63,283 nt of DNA, from NCBI RefSeq assembly GCF_024623065.1, contig NZ_JANJZR010000023.1, positions 1 to 63,283 on the forward strand. Reading direction: 5' to 3'. Origin of the DNA: Bacteroides acidifaciens (lineage in GTDB: Bacteria > Bacteroidota > Bacteroidia > Bacteroidales > Bacteroidaceae). The position numbers and the translations under genes are program-made. Shown here piece after piece: positions 8,573 through 17,500 of this stretch. Each line of letters opens with the position of its first letter. The first letter of the stretch is position 1. Under the pieces are notes generated by a model. It was not told the DNA's origin, ran no database searches, and worked only from the letters and a program-made list of their open reading frames with translations.

Positions 8573-10345
8573 ATGGACAAAGTAAAAAAACAACGGTCTA
8601 ACATCGTCCTGTACAGGGAAAAAAGGGACGGTGAACACTACATACGGATAGAGTATGCAGGTGATCCGGCAATAGCCTTGTTGCTTACCCAAGAGAGTGA
8701 TATACGAATGGCAGGCGACGGATCTGCCTATATAGCGACTGTCACTTTCAGTTTGCCGGATTTCTACGACCGCTATTCTCCCTACGCCTACATTGATTAC
8801 AGCCGGGTTTATGTTCGGCATCCCAAACCTAAAAGGGAATACACACTGCCGAAAAGCTACCTCGAACTGCTGGAACAAAAGCGTTACGGCTCCTCGACCG
8901 TGAAAACCTACCGTGCCTATTCCAACGACTTCATTGAATGCCACAAGGAACGGAACATTGACCGCCTGAAAGTGCCGGATGTCAATGATATAACAAGAAT
9001 GTCAATCAAGAGCATACGAATCTTCTGTATATGGATGTATGTATTTTTGTCGGGTGTTCATTTATATGCTTCAAATACAGCAGACTCCGTATATTTCCAT
9101 GTGCAGTTGGACACGCTGGGAGGTCTCCGTGTCGGGCAGGTACTGAAATTGACGTATGCACTGGCCAATTCCCAATTTGATTTAGTGTCTTCTCCAGTGT
9201 TCAACCATAGCATTGAGGTAGTAAGTGGTCCGAAGCCACATAAAAGCGAGAGTTATGCTCTTGTAAACGGCGTGGGGCACAAGAGCCATGAAACCGGCTT
9301 CTACTATTTTGTACGGTTCAGGGAAAGCGGTGAGATTCAACTCCCTGTCGCATCCGTCAAAGTAGGAAATCAGATATATACCACATCGGAATGCCAAGTG
9401 ACCGTACATCCTTCCAAAGTGGATGTGAGCAAATTGAAGTGCAATTTGAAGGTGGAACAATTGAAAGGCGATTACGCAAAATACCGTGCCAGCCTGACTT
9501 GCAACGCCCGTCCCGATCAGAATCCTCCGCTGTTGTCCATTAACGGAAAAGTAACCCGACCCACAAGCAATTCCTATTCGGGTTCTAACGACAAGGAGGA
9601 ATATGTTTACAACTACTACTTTTCCAGTGAAGGCTATGAAGTATCCTGCAAGGAACTGACTTTTGGCGGGATACCCTATTCCGTCAAGACAAAGAAGAAC
9701 AAAATAGATGAAACGGACTTCCTTATTATAATATTGATTGTACTCGCATTGTTTGAGTTGATATGGTGGCTTGTCGGCAGACATCGGTATCGTCAGGAGC
9801 AAGAAGCTGCGCTTGCCGAATTTGTGTTGGAAAATAGAACTTTGCCTTTAAACACAAGCTGGGCATATACCCACTATGGCGTATCCCATACATTGCTGCT
9901 GTTCTCCGTGCTGAGTTTTTCCACTATTTGCGTAAAACTTTATGCAAGCGAGGTGTTCATTATCATTTTTTTATGGATTGGAATCCTGCTTGTGCCACTT
10001 GCTTATCTGTCCTATCGGAACCAGCGGCGCAAGCTGAACTTCGAGAGCACGCCAACCACATTAGACAAACAGGCGATTTACGATAAGATATGCAAGCTGG
10101 CGGATTATTATGACTGGGACATTGACCATTGCGGGGACGATTGTATTGTGGCTCATACCAATCCTGCCATTTGGCATCTGACATGGGGAGAACAGATATT
10201 CATCGTGTTCGATAAAAGTCAGGTATGGATTAATAGTGTGAACGACCTGAACAAGCGTACTTCTCCATTCTCGTTTGGTTATGCCAAACGCAACATTCGA
10301 AGAATAAGAGAAGCATTGACACAAGATGTAACTATTAGAGATTAA
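8573..10345 (+). CDS. Truncated tyrosine recombinase fused in frame to a BatD-like membrane protein
   Basis: This 590-residue chimera has two parts. Residues 1-~140 resemble the N-terminal and SAM-like core-binding region of a tyrosine recombinase (YGSSTVKTYRAYSNDFIECH then LKVPDVNDI). The family normally continues into the catalytic domain (…DINRYI…) but here similarity stops. From an internal ATG at 8999 the sequence becomes a secreted protein: signal-like FCIWMYVFLSGVHLYASN, then BatD-like beta domains (VYFHVQLDTLGGLRVGQVLKLTY), a membrane helix (FLIIILIVLALFELIWWL), a second pair of helices near 450-490, and a ~90-residue cytoplasmic tail. The start at 8573 is the first ATG after the promoter. 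The second half may also start at 8999, giving 448 residues. The catalytic Arg/His/Tyr residues of the recombinase are absent, so it cannot recombine DNA. Confidence 0.75.
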   Translation: MDKVKKQRSNIVLYREKRDGEHYIRIEYAGDPAIALLLTQESDIRMAGDGSAYIATVTFSLPDFYDRYSPYAYIDYSRVYVRHPKPKREYTLPKSYLELLEQKRYGSSTVKTYRAYSNDFIECHKERNIDRLKVPDVNDITRMSIKSIRIFCIWMYVFLSGVHLYASNTADSVYFHVQLDTLGGLRVGQVLKLTYALANSQFDLVSSPVFNHSIEVVSGPKPHKSESYALVNGVGHKSHETGFYYFVRFRESGEIQLPVASVKVGNQIYTTSECQVTVHPSKVDVSKLKCNLKVEQLKGDYAKYRASLTCNARPDQNPPLLSINGKVTRPTSNSYSGSNDKEEYVYNYYFSSEGYEVSCKELTFGGIPYSVKTKKNKIDETDFLIIILIVLALFELIWWLVGRHRYRQEQEAALAEFVLENRTLPLNTSWAYTHYGVSHTLLLFSVLSFSTICVKLYASEVFIIIFLWIGILLVPLAYLSYRNQRRKLNFESTPTTLDKQAIYDKICKLADYYDWDIDHCGDDCIVAHTNPAIWHLTWGEQIFIVFDKSQVWINSVNDLNKRTSPFSFGYAKRNIRRIREALTQDVTIRD

Positions 10346-10435
10346 AAAATGCACCTATGGGGTGTTGTTTACCAAAGTAGAACACACCTAACGAGGCTCT
10401 TATAAATACATTAGTAACAATTTAGCAATTCTTGT
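10346..10435 (+). repeat. Degenerate cassette-boundary sequence
   Basis: The first intergenic stretch has only a weak version of the array palindrome: CCTAACGAGGC at the left and ATTAGTAACAA at the right. The stem is not convincing. It may be a decayed first recombination site. Confidence 0.3.
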
Positions 10436-10738
10436 ATGGGCTTAGATATTTTGATTTATAACAATGACGGAATATGTATGAATAAGTCTGAAATTAGCGA
10501 AGACTTACATTATTGGTTGTTCAATCTTGCAAATTTAGATAAAGGACGATTTCGGACTATATTCCGTGTACAAGATTACTATAAAACGAACATACAACTT
10601 TCAGGTATAGAAATATCCTCTTTCATTGAGGAACTAAAAGAAATTAGAAAAAAATCTCCTTATAGTAAGGAGATTGAGCGAATAGTGAATTGTATAAATC
10701 AGCAAAATATATCTAAGATAAGAATTACTGGAGATTAA
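10436..10738 (+). CDS. Small unknown cassette protein
   Basis: A 100-residue soluble protein starting MGLDILIYNNDG, an opening shared with other small cytoplasmic proteins of unknown role (MGLDI/MSLDV types). It contains LHYWLFNLANL and an amphipathic Lys/Glu helix near the middle. No membrane segment or catalytic motif is visible. Base composition is about 30% GC, far lower than the topB region, pointing to transfer. It is the first complete cassette of the array, bounded downstream by a clear palindrome. An immunity role is inferred only from its position. Confidence 0.7.
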   Translation: MGLDILIYNNDGICMNKSEISEDLHYWLFNLANLDKGRFRTIFRVQDYYKTNIQLSGIEISSFIEELKEIRKKSPYSKEIERIVNCINQQNISKIRITGD

Positions 10739-10743
10739 ATAAG

Positions 10744-10800
10744 TTACTAACGAAGCGTGATAACGCCTTACAGCGTTCCACGCTTAGCCATTAGCAATAA
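10744..10800 (+). repeat. attC-like cassette palindrome 1
   Basis: TAACGAAGCGTGATAACGC, a short loop, then GCGTTCCACGCT and CCATTAGCAATAA. Outer stem AGCGTG/CACGCT and inner stem AACGC/GCGTT are separated by an asymmetric AT/C bulge. Nearly identical to the next copy. Confidence 0.75.
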
Positions 10801-10810
10801 AATTTTAAAT

Positions 10811-11173
10811 ATGGATAAAGACGAGATAATATCAAAATTAGGATGGTTTACTCAAATGAAGTCTATACCACCCTTAACTGATGAATTCAAAACAGAGCAA
10901 ATTATCTTTTTTGAAAATATCATCCGTTTTTTACAAGATAAAGGATTGACCACTAAAGAAATACTAAAAAGAGGAGAAAAGCCTACAGATAATACTGAAA
11001 TAAAAAATGGAGATTTAACGGAAGAGGGACTAAAGTTTTATCTGTATGGCATTAGAAAATGGCGACAAAAATACGATAGAGCAAAAGACGGGATTAAAGC
11101 AATCAATGACTTTGCTTTTATTGAAAAGAAATTAAAAGAATTTAGAAGTAAAAATATTGCTAACGAAGCGTGA
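10811..11173 (+). CDS. Small unknown cassette protein
   Basis: A 120-residue, Lys-rich, predicted helical cytoplasmic protein (FENIIRFLQDKGLTTKEIL in the middle). I do not recognise the family. The ATG at 10811 is the first after the upstream palindrome, preceded by an A-rich leader; an upstream in-frame start would lie inside the palindrome and is disfavoured. Its last residues, ANEA, and its stop codon are encoded by the left part of the next palindrome (GCTAACGAAGCGTGA), so the recombination site trims the C-terminus. It is AT-rich like its neighbours. Confidence 0.65.
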   Translation: MDKDEIISKLGWFTQMKSIPPLTDEFKTEQIIFFENIIRFLQDKGLTTKEILKRGEKPTDNTEIKNGDLTEEGLKFYLYGIRKWRQKYDRAKDGIKAINDFAFIEKKLKEFRSKNIANEA

Positions 11174-11217
11174 TAACGCCTTACAGCGTTCCACGCTATC
11201 CCATTAACATCAATAAC
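11159..11217 (+). repeat. attC-like cassette palindrome 2
   Basis: Same stem as palindrome 1 over the central ~45 bases, with TATCCCATTAACATCAATAAC on its right. It overlaps the end of the upstream gene and supplies its TGA stop. Confidence 0.75.
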
Positions 11218-11227
11218 ACTAATAAGT

Positions 11228-11620
11228 ATGAGAACGAAAATTTATTTAGTAACGCTGCTGATAGCCTTTGTTACAATATTCGGGCTGACAGCTTGCATGA
11301 ATGAAGATGAGCCAAAGGACATCACAAAAGAAGTAACGATGTATGTTTCTTCTGAAACTGGAATTATGTATGATTTATTTGATTCGGAAGGAGAATTTCC
11401 GATAGAATGTATGCTCGTCAAGGAGCAGGGAGAGGATGAATATCGTCCTTTGGCATTCTGCGGTATTCAGGGCTTCGAATATGAGAAAGGCTATGAATAC
11501 GATTTGCGTGTCAATAAGACAACTTTGGCAAATCCACCAGCAGACGGTAGCATATACAAATATCAGCTTGTTCGGGTCGTAGAGAAAAGACAGGTCGGTA
11601 ACCCAAACGAAGCTGAATAA
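11228..11620 (+). CDS. DUF4377-like lipoprotein
   Basis: A 130-residue predicted lipoprotein: basic start MRTK, hydrophobic core, then lipobox LTAC with Cys 22, followed by acidic residues (MNEDEP) typical of exported Bacteroides lipoproteins. The mature part carries YEKGYEYDLRVNKTTLANPPADGSIYKYQLVRVV, the strand pattern of DUF4377 domains. It would sit in the outer membrane or periplasm. Within an array of presumed immunity genes it may neutralise an envelope-directed effector. That function is inference; lipoprotein export is clear. Confidence 0.75.
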   Translation: MRTKIYLVTLLIAFVTIFGLTACMNEDEPKDITKEVTMYVSSETGIMYDLFDSEGEFPIECMLVKEQGEDEYRPLAFCGIQGFEYEKGYEYDLRVNKTTLANPPADGSIYKYQLVRVVEKRQVGNPNEAE

Positions 11621-11635
11621 TGCGTACAATATGAT

Positions 11636-11690
11636 GTTAACGAAGCAGGGTAACGGCAAGCCGTTCCCTGCTATCCCATTAACAACAATC
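11636..11690 (+). repeat. attC-like cassette palindrome 3 (best copy)
   Basis: GTTAACGAAGCAGGGTAACGGC, loop AA, then GCCGTTCCCTGC and TATCCCATTAACAACAAT. Stem arms GCAGGG/CCCTGC and AACGGC/GCCGTT pair perfectly, with a single unpaired T between them on the left strand. Confidence 0.85.
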
Positions 11691-11707
11691 AAATCATTAT
11701 CGTTATT

Positions 11708-12297
11708 ATGGATATAGAAAGAATACTTAAAACAAGAGAAAATGCAATATATTACGGTATTGGTGAATACCAAAAAGAATGCTTTGGTTGGGTTGGTGGA
11801 AATGCTCCAGCTTGCTTTGATGATAAGAATTTATCTAAAAAAGACAATGTCTATTTTTATCTAACATTTCAAAATCCTTTAAGTCCCAATAAGCAAATAT
11901 CTATTTTCACTCCGGAATTTGATGTTGCATTGGAATATAACACATATCCCGATTGTAAATTGTTGTTGGTTGAACATGAATTAAGTAGTCAAAGCAAAAG
12001 TGATAGATATAAACACCCCGAAATAGATGAAATTTATTCAATATACGAGATGGGTACAGAAAAAGATATGCCTGAAAAAATTGTGCAATCAAATTTGGGG
12101 GTAACGTAATGCCTATTCAATGGGGATTAGATAATGATAGTAAAGTGGTTAAAGATGGAAATAGATTCATTTTTCAAATCAACGAAATTTGCATGAAAGA
12201 TATTTCCGTTTTCATGGCTGGCTGTATATATGTTTATGGGAAAATTGAAGGTAATAAAGTCACAAATCTATTTGTGGCATACTGGGAATATTCCTAA
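11708..12297 (+). pseudogene. DUF1963-like protein split by a frameshift
   Basis: Two reading frames, 11708-12109 (133 residues) and 12109-12297 (62 residues), overlap at TAATG. The first ends …IVQSNLGVT. Adding one G to the G5 run at 12097-12101 reads NLGGNVMPIQWG straight into the second frame. This gives one ~196-residue protein with the GG…IQ signature of DUF1963 (YwqG-like) proteins, found among immunity genes. It begins LKTRENAIYYGIGEYQ, as expected, and ends with a beta-rich IYVYGKIEGNKVTNLFVAYW. It is therefore probably a broken gene, a sequencing error, or less likely a slippage-dependent or coupled pair. No membrane segments are visible. Confidence 0.65.
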
Positions 12298-12329
12298 TAA
12301 CAATAAATTGATTAATTATTTCAAATAGG

Positions 12330-12386
12330 TTGCTAACAACGAAAGATAGCATCTAACGATTCTCCTTTCTAACCATTAATAACAAC
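12330..12386 (+). repeat. attC-like cassette palindrome 4 (divergent arms)
   Basis: GCTAACAACGAAAGATAGC … CTCCTTTCTAACCATTAATAACAA. The outer arms GAAAGA/TCTCCTTTC pair loosely, and the flanking boxes AACAACGAA and AACCATTA are conserved. The same arm type recurs at 13451 and 29203. Confidence 0.6.
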
Positions 12387-12392
12387 TTAAAG

Positions 12393-12860
12393 ATGAACAT
12401 AAAAAATAAGATATATCATACAGTCTATTTTCTCCTATTCGGAATAATAGTAGGTATTTTAAGGTGGTCTATCTGTATAAGAGATACAAATGGAGCAATG
12501 GATTTCACCCCATTTTTACAAGCGTTCTTGTTAAAAGTAGCATTGTTATTGTTTGTAATCTTAGATATTGTTTTGCATAAAATAGCCTTGAGAGCGATTT
12601 TGATAACCATTCTATTGTGTTTCAATATATGGTCTTATACCTACTATTTCAAAATAGAAGAATTGCAAGAACATTGGAGTGGACTTAAATATTCCCCGTA
12701 TGACGCATATCTTCCACCCAATATTGATGATTTCATTTTTGTATGGTTGGCGAGCCAAATTCTTGTTATTTATTTGTTCTTGGCAATAGGCATTTCATAT
12801 CTATTGAAAAGAAAAGAATTATTAACGAAGCAGGATAACGGAAAAGCCGTTCCCTGCTGA
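12393..12860 (+). CDS. Four-helix membrane cassette protein
   Basis: A 155-residue protein with about four membrane helices, for example TVYFLLFGIIVGILRW, LLKVALLLFVILDIVL, IALRAILITILLCFNIWSY and ILVIYLFLAIGISYLL. A periplasmic loop lies between helices 3 and 4. The C-terminus LLTKQDNGKAVPC is encoded by the left half of the next palindrome, so translation runs into the recombination site. It shares its layout and tail with the protein at 25169. Family not recognised. Inner-membrane location is clear; an immunity role is inferred from context. Confidence 0.7.
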   Translation: MNIKNKIYHTVYFLLFGIIVGILRWSICIRDTNGAMDFTPFLQAFLLKVALLLFVILDIVLHKIALRAILITILLCFNIWSYTYYFKIEELQEHWSGLKYSPYDAYLPPNIDDFIFVWLASQILVIYLFLAIGISYLLKRKELLTKQDNGKAVPC

Positions 12861-12868
12861 ACTATTAA
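12821..12868 (+). repeat. attC-like cassette palindrome 5
   Basis: TTAACGAAGCAGGATAACGG … CCGTTCCCTGCTGAACTATTA. Same arms as palindrome 3. Lies mostly inside the upstream coding region and supplies its last residues. Confidence 0.75.
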
Positions 12869-12879
12869 ATATATCAGAT

Positions 12880-13506
12880 ATGAGAATAGTTGTATTGTAT
12901 TGTTCATTCTTTTTCCCATTTAGCTATGTTATAGCGAAAAACGGCTATGTGGAACAAAATTCAGCAAAGTATTATTCTTTGACTGAACAAGATACCCTTT
13001 ATATAGAAACAGAAAAAACAGAGTTTGAAATTCAATATAGACTATGTTTTAATCAGCAAGGTAAAAAGAATATTGTTTTTGAGTTGAAAGCGGTAGATGA
13101 TAGTAGTATAGACTTCGTGCAAAGCTATACAATCAATGGAATAAGAAAATTTGATTGCTTTGCCGTGTATGATAATGTGGCAGACGGAAATCGTTTTTTA
13201 TTCTTTGACTATAAAAGTCAAATTGCTTACATAACACCTACTTGTTTTTTCGGTTTCTATCCGATATACAGTTCTGTGGACTTTTCAAGAGCGGAAGTCT
13301 TATTACGAAATGAACACTCCTACTTGAAACAATCAAGCGATACGTTAAGTATTGACAGTAAGGTAACTTATGTGCCATTTAACTGTAATAATCGAATTAT
13401 AAAGGCAACTTTTGTTCCATGTTCCCAAGCAGGAAAGGATAATAATATCTCTACAACGAAAGACAGTATCCGGTCGATGCTCCTTTCCAACCATTATCAC
13501 CAATAA
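12880..13506 (+). CDS. Secreted unknown cassette protein
   Basis: A 208-residue protein with a signal-like start (IVVLYCSFFFPFSYVIA) and a beta-rich body (FEIQYRLCFNQQGKKNIVFELK). No lipobox is seen. It probably acts in the periplasm. The last ~20 residues (STTKDSIRSMLLSNHYHQ) are translated from the whole of the following palindrome, an unusually complete read-through. STTKDSI is nearly the same tail as VTTKDSI at the end of the protein at 28759, although the bodies of the two proteins are unrelated. Family unknown. Confidence 0.65.
   Translation: MRIVVLYCSFFFPFSYVIAKNGYVEQNSAKYYSLTEQDTLYIETEKTEFEIQYRLCFNQQGKKNIVFELKAVDDSSIDFVQSYTINGIRKFDCFAVYDNVADGNRFLFFDYKSQIAYITPTCFFGFYPIYSSVDFSRAEVLLRNEHSYLKQSSDTLSIDSKVTYVPFNCNNRIIKATFVPCSQAGKDNNISTTKDSIRSMLLSNHYHQ
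13451..13505 (+). repeat. attC-like cassette palindrome 6, translated
   Basis: ACAACGAAAGACAGTATCC … GCTCCTTTCCAACCATTATCACCAA. It lies entirely within the end of the upstream gene, which is translated through it. Confidence 0.6.
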
Positions 13507-13517
13507 AATAAAGTTGT

Positions 13518-13949
13518 ATGGAAGATTTTGACATTCTAAATAAGTTTGACAATGACAAACTAATAGACGTAGTGAAAAATTATAAGCGTTATGGCTATGA
13601 TGATGAACTTCGTGATTATGCTATCAATTTATTAGGAGAGAGAGGTTGGAACAGAGAGGATCTGCAACAATTTGGCTATTTAACAAACCACGATTATGAT
13701 GAAGCTGAAAAACAATACAAAGCATACAAGAGAAATTCATTGATAGGCATTTGTACGCTTATATTTAGTGGGGGAATTTTGGCTGTTGTCTATTTAATCT
13801 TTTTAATTATGGCTTATCAGAATGTTGCAAAATTCTATAAGGCATTAGGGCGCGATGAAGATGAGACTACATTATTCAATGTTTTGGGCGTGCTGGCTTA
13901 CTTTCATCTAAAAGGAAGAATGAAAGAAGAATTGAAAGGAATAAGATAA
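13518..13949 (+). CDS. Membrane-anchored unknown cassette protein
   Basis: A 143-residue protein with a soluble N-terminal half, including an LxxxLGERGW repeat-like helix (LRDYAINLLGERGWNREDL), followed by a membrane segment (LIGICTLIFSGGILAVVYLIFLIMAY) and a short basic cytoplasmic tail. The protein at 27417 has a comparable plan (YNRGVNDEV helix, then membrane segments), suggesting a related family, though sequence identity looks low. Inner membrane location is likely. Function unknown. Confidence 0.65.
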   Translation: MEDFDILNKFDNDKLIDVVKNYKRYGYDDELRDYAINLLGERGWNREDLQQFGYLTNHDYDEAEKQYKAYKRNSLIGICTLIFSGGILAVVYLIFLIMAYQNVAKFYKALGRDEDETTLFNVLGVLAYFHLKGRMKEELKGIR

Positions 13950-14010
13950 GTTTATGACAAGGTAGCGATAACAGCTAAACGCTGTTTCTCACCCAATCAT
14001 TACCAACAAA
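13950..14010 (+). repeat. attC-like cassette palindrome 7
   Basis: TGACAAGGTAGCGATAACAGC, loop, then GCTGTTTCTCACCCAATCATTACCAACAAA. Inner stem AACAGC/GCTGTT pairs perfectly; the right box is a variant (CAATCATTACCAAC). Confidence 0.6.
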
Positions 14011-14022
14011 TAGCGTATATAT

Positions 14023-14445
14023 ATGAATAATGTAATAAAAGTAAGGATAGTATATGAATGTAGCATAATAGGCATTGTTTTGCTGACCTTCTTAAAGGGT
14101 ATGTTCCCATACATGGGAGCATGGTGGCGAGTAGCCCTTATGGCTTCACTTGTAGGACTGTGGTTTTCATTGTCTTACCTGAAACGACATAATTATAAAT
14201 GGGGGTTCAGTTACATAGGGAGTCATTTATACATTAACCAATTATTGAAAGTGCAGAAGTGGTTTCAGAACGCTACCATCATAGCCTTATTGATACCTGT
14301 CTTCTTAACAGATCTCCTGTATAATCATTTTTGTTTTGTAGCATATATACTGCTTGTAGGTATGTTCTTAGGCGTGAAGCTGGCTACTTACACAGTAGAG
14401 TACACCATATATAAAAGTAAATTCATTGGTAACAAGGAAAGTTAA
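14023..14445 (+). CDS. Multi-pass membrane cassette protein
   Basis: A 140-residue protein with about four membrane helices (IGIVLLTFLKGMFPYMGA, VALMASLVGLWFSLSYL, TIIALLIPVFLTDLLY, CFVAYILLVGMFLGVKLA). No catalytic or binding motif is visible. AT-rich, flanked by palindromes on both sides, so it forms a clean single-gene cassette. Family not recognised; inner-membrane localisation is the only supported statement. Confidence 0.65.
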   Translation: MNNVIKVRIVYECSIIGIVLLTFLKGMFPYMGAWWRVALMASLVGLWFSLSYLKRHNYKWGFSYIGSHLYINQLLKVQKWFQNATIIALLIPVFLTDLLYNHFCFVAYILLVGMFLGVKLATYTVEYTIYKSKFIGNKES

Positions 14446-14480
14446 CCCCTAAGCGATGTTCCTTTCCCAATCATTACCAA
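14427..14480 (+). repeat. attC-like cassette palindrome 8
   Basis: GGTAACAAGGAAAGTTAACCCC … GTTCCTTTCCCAATCATTACCAA. Outer arms GGAAAG/CTTTCC pair. The same arm type occurs at 27869. Last palindrome before the 10-kb block without sites. Confidence 0.65.
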
Positions 14481-14501
14481 CCCCATTCAATAAACAGAGA
14501 A

Positions 14502-17500
14502 ATGATGAAAGAAAGTATAAAAAGGCTGAAAGAGAAGCTCGATCAAAGTAGTACAGGGCATTTACCTCTATCCCTGCGGGTCGATCTGATGAAACAGATC
14601 GGCGATATACTCTCTGTGCAAAAAATCCTGTGCGAGTGCTGTAAGAAAGCCTGTTCTTTCATCGGACGGCAGAATAAGGACAATGTGCAGTTGCTTTCCC
14701 GGATAAACGATTATCTGTACCGAAAGAAGGAGTCTGTTGAAGATATCCTGAAAGAAACGGAAAAGCTGAGGCTTCATGTGGAGAATAATCCTACAGAGAC
14801 AGATACGTTTGTGAACTGGGCCATCGTGATGCTCGGATATGCCGTATATTATAACACGGTTTACATGCTGGAAATAGAAGATTATCGTGGGGAAGATGAT
14901 GGTGACTTCGATCCTGAAAGCTGGAGTCCTGATTTCATCGGGTCGGCAGCCTATTCCGGTGGAAGTCCTTTTGCCCAAGGGGATGAAGGTGACACGGAAA
15001 AGCGCAGGGAGTACTGGAACTGGTATCTGGATATGGTTCTTTCCATATACGAAAATCCGATGAAGGAAGTCATTCCTTTTCATACAGGTAGTAATAAAAT
15101 GATATATATACCTGTACCTCCCGAATGCGACAATGTATTGTCCGACAAGATAAAGAGACTAAATTCTGCCCTTGCTTCATACATTCATGCCCCCACGGAC
15201 AAGAAAGAAACAGATCGGATGAAAATTTATACGGAGGACAGCGAGCTTGTCCGTATCGTGGCAGATGTCATTCAGGAGTATTCCTGCATACCTTCCACTC
15301 CATCGGAAAAGGAGAATTACCGCATAACCGGAATTTACAATTATGACATTGTAAAATTCTGGTATTGTGTAGCCTTGCTCACCCAGTCCTCGGATGCTTG
15401 TGCTATTGCCTGCCTGTCGGAACTTGCCCATACCCTCATGGAACAGGGACCGGGAGATCTCCATGTACTGTACCGTATTCTGTTGCTTCTGCCAGAGCAG
15501 GAACATCTGCACAGACTGAACCAAGAGCTTGCCAACTACTATCAGAAAATAATTCCGGGTCTTGAGTCGACAAAGTGGCTGGCAAAGGCAGGCATCCCAT
15601 ACCCTGACATTTTTGAATGGTCTATCTCATTCTATTTCACTTCCAATGGAGAAATGTTCTTCATGCCAGAGCATGAAGCGGAAAGGAAGGCATGGTTCAT
15701 CCTGAGTGTCGAGCTGTTCGGGCCGCAAACAGTCTATGGCGACTATACACGGTTCACGAGCTTTCGGATTCATGTGAGTAACAGGGACAATACTATTCAT
15801 GGACAATGGAATGAAAAAGACGGCTATCTCCTGCACGATAGAGAATGGCTGATGATGGATGAACACTATACGCCGGAACAACTTGTTATCCTGATGCACA
15901 GGCTGTCAGGTTTCGATATACGGTTTTCAAAAGTCCCGACCCGAATATATGCTTCGAAGGGGATTTCAAGGAACGCAATACAAGAGTGGATAAGGAATGA
16001 GATGGTGGCATACGAGCACGACCAAATGGAAGAGATATGTAACCAAGCTCTCGGCATACTCAAAAACGAAGGAGATATAGGTGATACACTGAATGAGATA
16101 AGGGAGAAATGGTGTGAAGGAATACCCATACTGAAAGACAAGCGTTTCGATGAAGTTGCGACACAGTATTCCTGTTTTTCTCACGAGATGGGTATCGCAG
16201 CCTTGGGACAGGAACTGACCGCATACGGGTATGCGCTCTATGATCTGGACGGGGATGAGATTTACTTGCTGGCATTGCTCCCACAGGCGGAAATGTCGGC
16301 CTTTGAGGAGAAATGCTGCAAATACGGGCAGTATTGCAGCCAACTCAAACAATCCCGTTATGATTTCGGAATGAAGGCAAGAACTATAAAGCTGCGCAAG
16401 CAGATGCCTCGTGAAAGAATGGAGTGGCCGGATGATGGAATTACCTATATCACAAGAGGTTTTGCAGGTTATTTCGCTTATGGGGAATGGAGACCGGATA
16501 ACGTGGATGAGTGGCAGGGAACATTCGTTGTGGATTTGCGTATGACACCCCTTCAGCCGGTAAAATTGAAAATGAAGAGAATTCACAGTTTCATATATTC
16601 AGAGGAACTGGACTTCTATGCCGCATTATACTCAACCTCTTGGGGAGAAATGCCTATTGGCGGAAAGAATCCGTTGGAAACGGAGAAATGGCCACGCATG
16701 TGTGATTTGTCCGTTGAAGGAAGGTATGAATTCCGATGGTGCGGGCGTTATCTCTGTTTAGGCGATGTCCATAGCGCCATTGTCCATACAATGACGGAAC
16801 GGGGAGTCAGGTATGTAAGCAGGATTATGCTGCCGGAAGGCATGAAGTATGCCCCAAGTTTCGGTACAGACGGGAAGGGAACGCTGTATATCATCATGGG
16901 GGAATACAGCCGGTCAAGAATCATCCGATATGACGACAAGGGAAACTATACTATGATGCCATTCTCCATGTCCGACTACGATACATTCCGTGACGGCAGC
17001 ATCCCTGTGCCGAATACGACACATATTCTACTACTGAGGCAATACACGGCAAGAGGTAACAGCGGGATATGGCTTGAATCGGGATTGCTCGATCTGGACA
17101 TGGCGACACAGAGATGCCGGATCGCCCCTCTCCATACGGGAGACGGTTCGTTCAACCTGCGTGAATTTCATAAAGAGTGGGTGCTGGTGGAAAGCGATTT
17201 GAACGGCAACCGTACCGACTATGCCAGTCTCTGGAACCGAAAGACGAACGAAGTCATGCGCCTCCGTCCCGGAGTATTGGGGGATGAATTATTTAAGTCC
17301 CTTCATGCGTTGCCTGACGGTACTATCATCGTAAATACCCTTGACGATGTGGATGACGTGCTATGTAGAGCGGAAGATTTCTGGAATTTCCTATGCACGA
17401 CAAGCCGTCCGAGAAAAATGGGATATTGGCTCAACTATCCGAATCCTTATCCCGATACAGACTATGAGTTGCCTCCCTTGTCGGAGGATACCAGCCTGAT

